Below, piece after piece: positions 61,930-64,000 of a stretch of DNA of 64,000 nucleotides. The first letter of the stretch is position 1. Every line of letters starts with the position of its first letter. A program made the position numbers and the translations under genes. Source of the stretch: JBAXTZ01 sp037129925 (lineage in GTDB: Bacteria > Bacillota > Negativicutes > JBAXTZ01); NCBI GenBank assembly GCA_037129925.1, contig JBAXTZ010000012.1:14639-78638 (forward strand), given 5' to 3'. Under the pieces are notes generated by a model. The model saw only the letters and a program-made list of their open reading frames with translations. It was not told where the DNA came from and ran no database searches.

Positions 61930-62463
61930 TTAATAATTCTGCTTTCTTAGCTCAAAATAGCTCTTTGGATGGGCACAAACAGGACATAACTCCAGAGCGC
62001 TTTTAGCACTAACAAGATGTCCGCAGTTGCGGCATTCCCAGATAATTTCCGTGTCCTTTTCAAACACCTTATGTGTTTCAACATTTTTTAACAGCGTGCG
62101 GTATCGTTCCTCGTGAGTTTTCTCAATTTGTGCAACCAGACGAAACTGCTCTGCAAGCGCAGTAAAGCCCTCAGCCTCCGCAATATTTGCGAAACCTGCA
62201 TACATATCGGTCCACTCATAGTGTTCACCTTCGGCAGCATGCAGAAGATTGGTCGCAGTGTCGCCCAGTTCGCCAAGCGCCTTGAACCACAATTTTGCGT
62301 GTTCTTTTTCGTTGTTTGCAGTCTCTTCAAATATTGCTGCAATTTGCTCATAACCTTCTTTTTTTGCTACAGATGCAAAGTAGGTATATTTGTTTCTGGC
62401 TTGCGATTCTCCGGCGAACGCCGTCGCGAGGTTTTGTTCGGTTTTTGACCCTTTAAGATTCAT
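61930..62463 (-). CDS. Rubrerythrin
   Basis: This 177-residue peroxide-reducing protein has a four-helix diiron domain (about 1-135, with Glu/His ligands in AGESQARNKYTYF and ETANNEKEHAKLWF) and a C-terminal rubredoxin-like site WECRNCGHL...CPVCAHPKSYF. It protects anaerobes from H2O2 using NAD(P)H-linked electrons. The start is the ATG at 62463 with GAGGAG upstream; longer in-frame sequence is the promoter region. Confidence 0.95.
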   Translation of the reverse strand: MNLKGSKTEQNLATAFAGESQARNKYTYFASVAKKEGYEQIAAIFEETANNEKEHAKLWFKALGELGDTATNLLHAAEGEHYEWTDMYAGFANIAEAEGFTALAEQFRLVAQIEKTHEERYRTLLKNVETHKVFEKDTEIIWECRNCGHLVSAKSALELCPVCAHPKSYFELRKQNY

Positions 62464-62505
62464 AAGAATATCTCCTCTGACTATTATTTCGCTTTTACAC
62501 TGATT

Positions 62506-62535
62506 AATATACAGCAACAATGCTGTCAGCGTCAA
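62506..62535 (-). promoter_or_regulatory. Rubrerythrin promoter with inverted repeat
   Basis: TTGACG (62530-62535) and TATATT (62506-62511) on the minus strand are 18 bases apart. Between them lies the inverted repeat ACAGCA-N4-TGCTGT (62511-62526), which overlaps the -10 edge and may be an operator for a redox regulator. Confidence 0.55.
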
Positions 62536-62627
62536 GCCTTTACTGATTTCATTACGCTCGAGCATTGCATAGATTGTCTTAATATCAAACCAGGCACTCA
62601 AAAGTATTCCTTATACTTTTACAATAA

Positions 62628-62996
62628 TTAATTGTGCTGATGCCCGCCGCATTCGCCGTGCTGTTGATGCTGGCGGCAAACCGCACCGTTAGTTGTCAGC
62701 GTGCCTTCCAGATATTTGTTTACCGCGGCTTCTGGCTCGCCGGTCGTGCCGGTAAAGACTTTGATACCGTGACCATCAAATATTTCGATTGCTCCGGCGC
62801 CCATGCCGCCCGCGATTATTACATTAACTCCGTGTTGATGCAAAAAATTCGGCAAAAATCCCGGTTTGTGTCCGGGGCTGGCGATATATTCTGAGCCGGA
62901 AATAGCGCCGTCCGCCGCTGTGAAGATCTGAAATCCATCGCAATGACCAAAATGTCCCGAGATTGTCTGGTTTTCTACTGCTACTGCTATTTTCAT
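62628..62996 (-). CDS. NifX/NifB-type dinitrogenase iron-molybdenum cofactor family protein
   Basis: This 122-residue protein has the core IAVAVENQTISGHFGHCDGFQIF, IIAGGMGAGAIEIFDGHGIKVFTG and EAAVNKYLEGTL. It ends in a His/Cys-rich tail (CRQHQQHGECGGHQHN) that could bind metal. Such proteins often accompany MinD-like ATPases in anaerobes and handle Fe-S or Fe-Mo clusters, though usually without nitrogenase. Confidence 0.87.
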   Translation of the reverse strand: MKIAVAVENQTISGHFGHCDGFQIFTAADGAISGSEYIASPGHKPGFLPNFLHQHGVNVIIAGGMGAGAIEIFDGHGIKVFTGTTGEPEAAVNKYLEGTLTTNGAVCRQHQQHGECGGHQHN

Positions 62997-63021
62997 TATT
63001 AGTCCTCTTTCGTTTTTTATT

Positions 63022-63657
63022 TTATAGTTCGAGACTGGTGAGTTTCCCGCTTCCGGCTGACCGGGGTATATGGTTTTGTAATGTGACTATCCATTTTCCG
63101 GATTGATATTCAACGATATTCAGACAGCCGTTTTTCTGTTTGTAAGTCCGCCCGTTTAACTCTACACCATTCAACGCGCACAGGGCAGCGGCGAGCGCCA
63201 TGCCGTGTGAGACTACGGCAATGGTTTCGCCACTATGTTTTCGTGCGTATTCGTCTAGCGCCGCCATAACCCGCTGTTGCACTTCTTTAAGGTTTTCACC
63301 ACCGCCAAAATTAATGTTTATAGCGCCGTTATAAAACTGCACGTAATCATCGGGAAAATCTGTTTCTAGATCGGCGATTTTCCTGCCTTCCCAACAACCC
63401 AGATTGATTTCACTCAACCGCTCGTCAAGAATGCATGGAACTTTTTTATTCGCCAGTGCGAATTCCGCCGTCCGCCGTGCCCGCTGTTGCGGACTACAGT
63501 AACAGTAATCTACTGCTACTGTGGCAAGGTATTCCTGCAATACCGCAGACTGAGTAATACCGTTGGTAGTAAGCACGCTGTCTTTCCGTCCCTGGACGCG
63601 GCGTTCAGTGTTCCATACGGTTTCACCATGCCGGATTAAGATTAGTTTCGTTTTCAC
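63022..63657 (-). CDS. Histidine phosphatase (phosphoglycerate-mutase superfamily)
   Basis: This 211-residue protein has the phospho-His motif LIRHGETVWNTERRVQGRKDSVLT (7-30) and the second His in VVSHGMALAAALCAL. Candidates include a cofactor-dependent mutase or an alpha-ribazole phosphatase-like enzyme. The GTG start overlaps the MinD-like gene stop (GTGA). Confidence 0.88.
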   Translation of the reverse strand: MKTKLILIRHGETVWNTERRVQGRKDSVLTTNGITQSAVLQEYLATVAVDYCYCSPQQRARRTAEFALANKKVPCILDERLSEINLGCWEGRKIADLETDFPDDYVQFYNGAININFGGGENLKEVQQRVMAALDEYARKHSGETIAVVSHGMALAAALCALNGVELNGRTYKQKNGCLNIVEYQSGKWIVTLQNHIPRSAGSGKLTSLEL

Positions 63658-64000
63658 AAGCTCACCTCAAGTCCCGACATTCTTTTTACGCTATCCCAGA
63701 CTGCCGCCACAGCAATAGCGGCTCCACTTTCGGGATAATCGACGATTGATTTACCTTGATTTATTGCTGTCACACAAACAGCGTCAAAGGGTATCTGTCC
63801 CAGTAGCGCCACGTTGGCTGTTTGGCAATAATTAGCGATAATTTCAGTGTTGTCCAGATTGATATTGTACTTGTTGATACACACCCCGCAGTTGATTCCA
63901 AAATTTCGGATACTGGCGATCAACCGTTTCATATCGTGGATTCCGGCGCTGGTAGGCTCGGTGACGATTATCACAAAGTGCACGCCCACCAACGTTGCGA
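63654..64000 (-). CDS. MinD-like P-loop ATPase, C-terminal part (cut by window edge)
   Basis: The visible C-terminal 115 residues include VIIVTEPTSAGIHDMKRLI and GVCINKYNINLD, typical of MinD/ParA-family ATPases that carry 4Fe-4S ferredoxin inserts. The reading frame continues past the window edge, so the P-loop is not seen. It neighbours a NifX-like gene, as in Fe-S-linked MinD clusters of anaerobes. Confidence 0.82.
   Translation of the reverse strand, partial: ATLVGVHFVIIVTEPTSAGIHDMKRLIASIRNFGINCGVCINKYNINLDNTEIIANYCQTANVALLGQIPFDAVCVTAINQGKSIVDYPESGAAIAVAAVWDSVKRMSGLEVSL

Noticed and set aside
1..64000. CRISPR arrays, insertion sequences, rRNA genes
   Set aside because: I saw no regularly spaced repeats, no transposase genes and no rRNA sequence in the window.

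Overview
The window looks like a chromosome segment of an obligately anaerobic, low-to-moderate GC Bacillota, possibly an acetogen-like member of the Negativicutes or Clostridia; that assignment is inference from gene content and order. Supporting features are ylxM-ffh next to ftsY, rpsP-khpA-ylqD-rimM-trmD, dnaX-ybaB-recR behind a short SRP RNA, a complete Rnf complex, folD-fhs-metF with an Nfn transhydrogenase, rubrerythrin, and tRNA genes with encoded CCA ends. Almost everything from 1 to 54.2 kb is on the minus strand. One tiny gene at 30.0 kb and the block at 54.4-61.8 kb are on the plus strand.

Layout: 0-7.3 kb holds Hsp33 (partial), a phosphodiesterase, RNA-modification and ribosome genes, and the SRP genes ffh and ftsY. 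7.3-12.4 kb holds a Leloir galactose operon (galT-galK-galE), a PLP enzyme, an aminopeptidase and an esterase. 12.5-18.1 kb is a tetrahydrofolate C1 operon (folD-fhs-metF) coupled to a two-subunit NfnAB-type enzyme. 18.2-23.7 kb holds a phosphate acyltransferase, engB, lon and a CBS/DRTGG pyrophosphatase. 23.7-26.8 kb is a beta-glucoside unit (GH1, PTS IIA, PTS IIB, ROK kinase) without a visible IIC permease.

The most unusual segment is 26.9-37.7 kb. One tightly overlapping operon starts at a good promoter near 37.68 kb. It encodes a sulfonate/sulfate-type ABC importer, an HPr-kinase-like protein, a sulfotransferase, a PqqD-like lasso B1 protein, a lasso-type asparagine-synthetase cyclase and a stand-alone reverse transcriptase. 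Convergent to it, with a near-consensus promoter and a strong terminator, is a 38-residue peptide gene (30033-30149) with a lasso-like leader motif and a short core ending in Thr-Tyr-Gly-Pro-Ser. Beyond the peptide lie cysD (carrying a one-base frameshift) and cysNC, which together make PAPS, the sulfotransferase donor. I read this as a locus for a sulfated and probably phosphorylated lasso-like peptide with its own sulfur import and activation. It has an unexplained reverse transcriptase and no B2 leader peptidase or exporter in view.

37.8-45.5 kb holds tRNA-Val, recR, ybaB, dnaX, SRP RNA, tRNA-Ser and a cell-wall block (mrdA, mreD, mreC, maf) that lacks mreB. 45.4-51.4 kb is the Rnf operon (rseC-rnfC-D-G-E-A-B), followed by a thioredoxin-like protein, a NusG-domain-II protein and a Gx transporter. 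51.4-54.2 kb holds a MOT1-type transporter, a metallo-beta-lactamase-fold protein and a metal-binding lipoprotein. 54.4-61.8 kb is a plus-strand unit that looks like a sulfane-sulfur response: a two-cysteine ArsR repressor, a ferredoxin, a four-domain CoA-disulfide-reductase/rhodanese/TusA/DsrE protein and an RND efflux pair. The end holds rubrerythrin, a NifX-like protein, a histidine phosphatase and part of a MinD-like ATPase.
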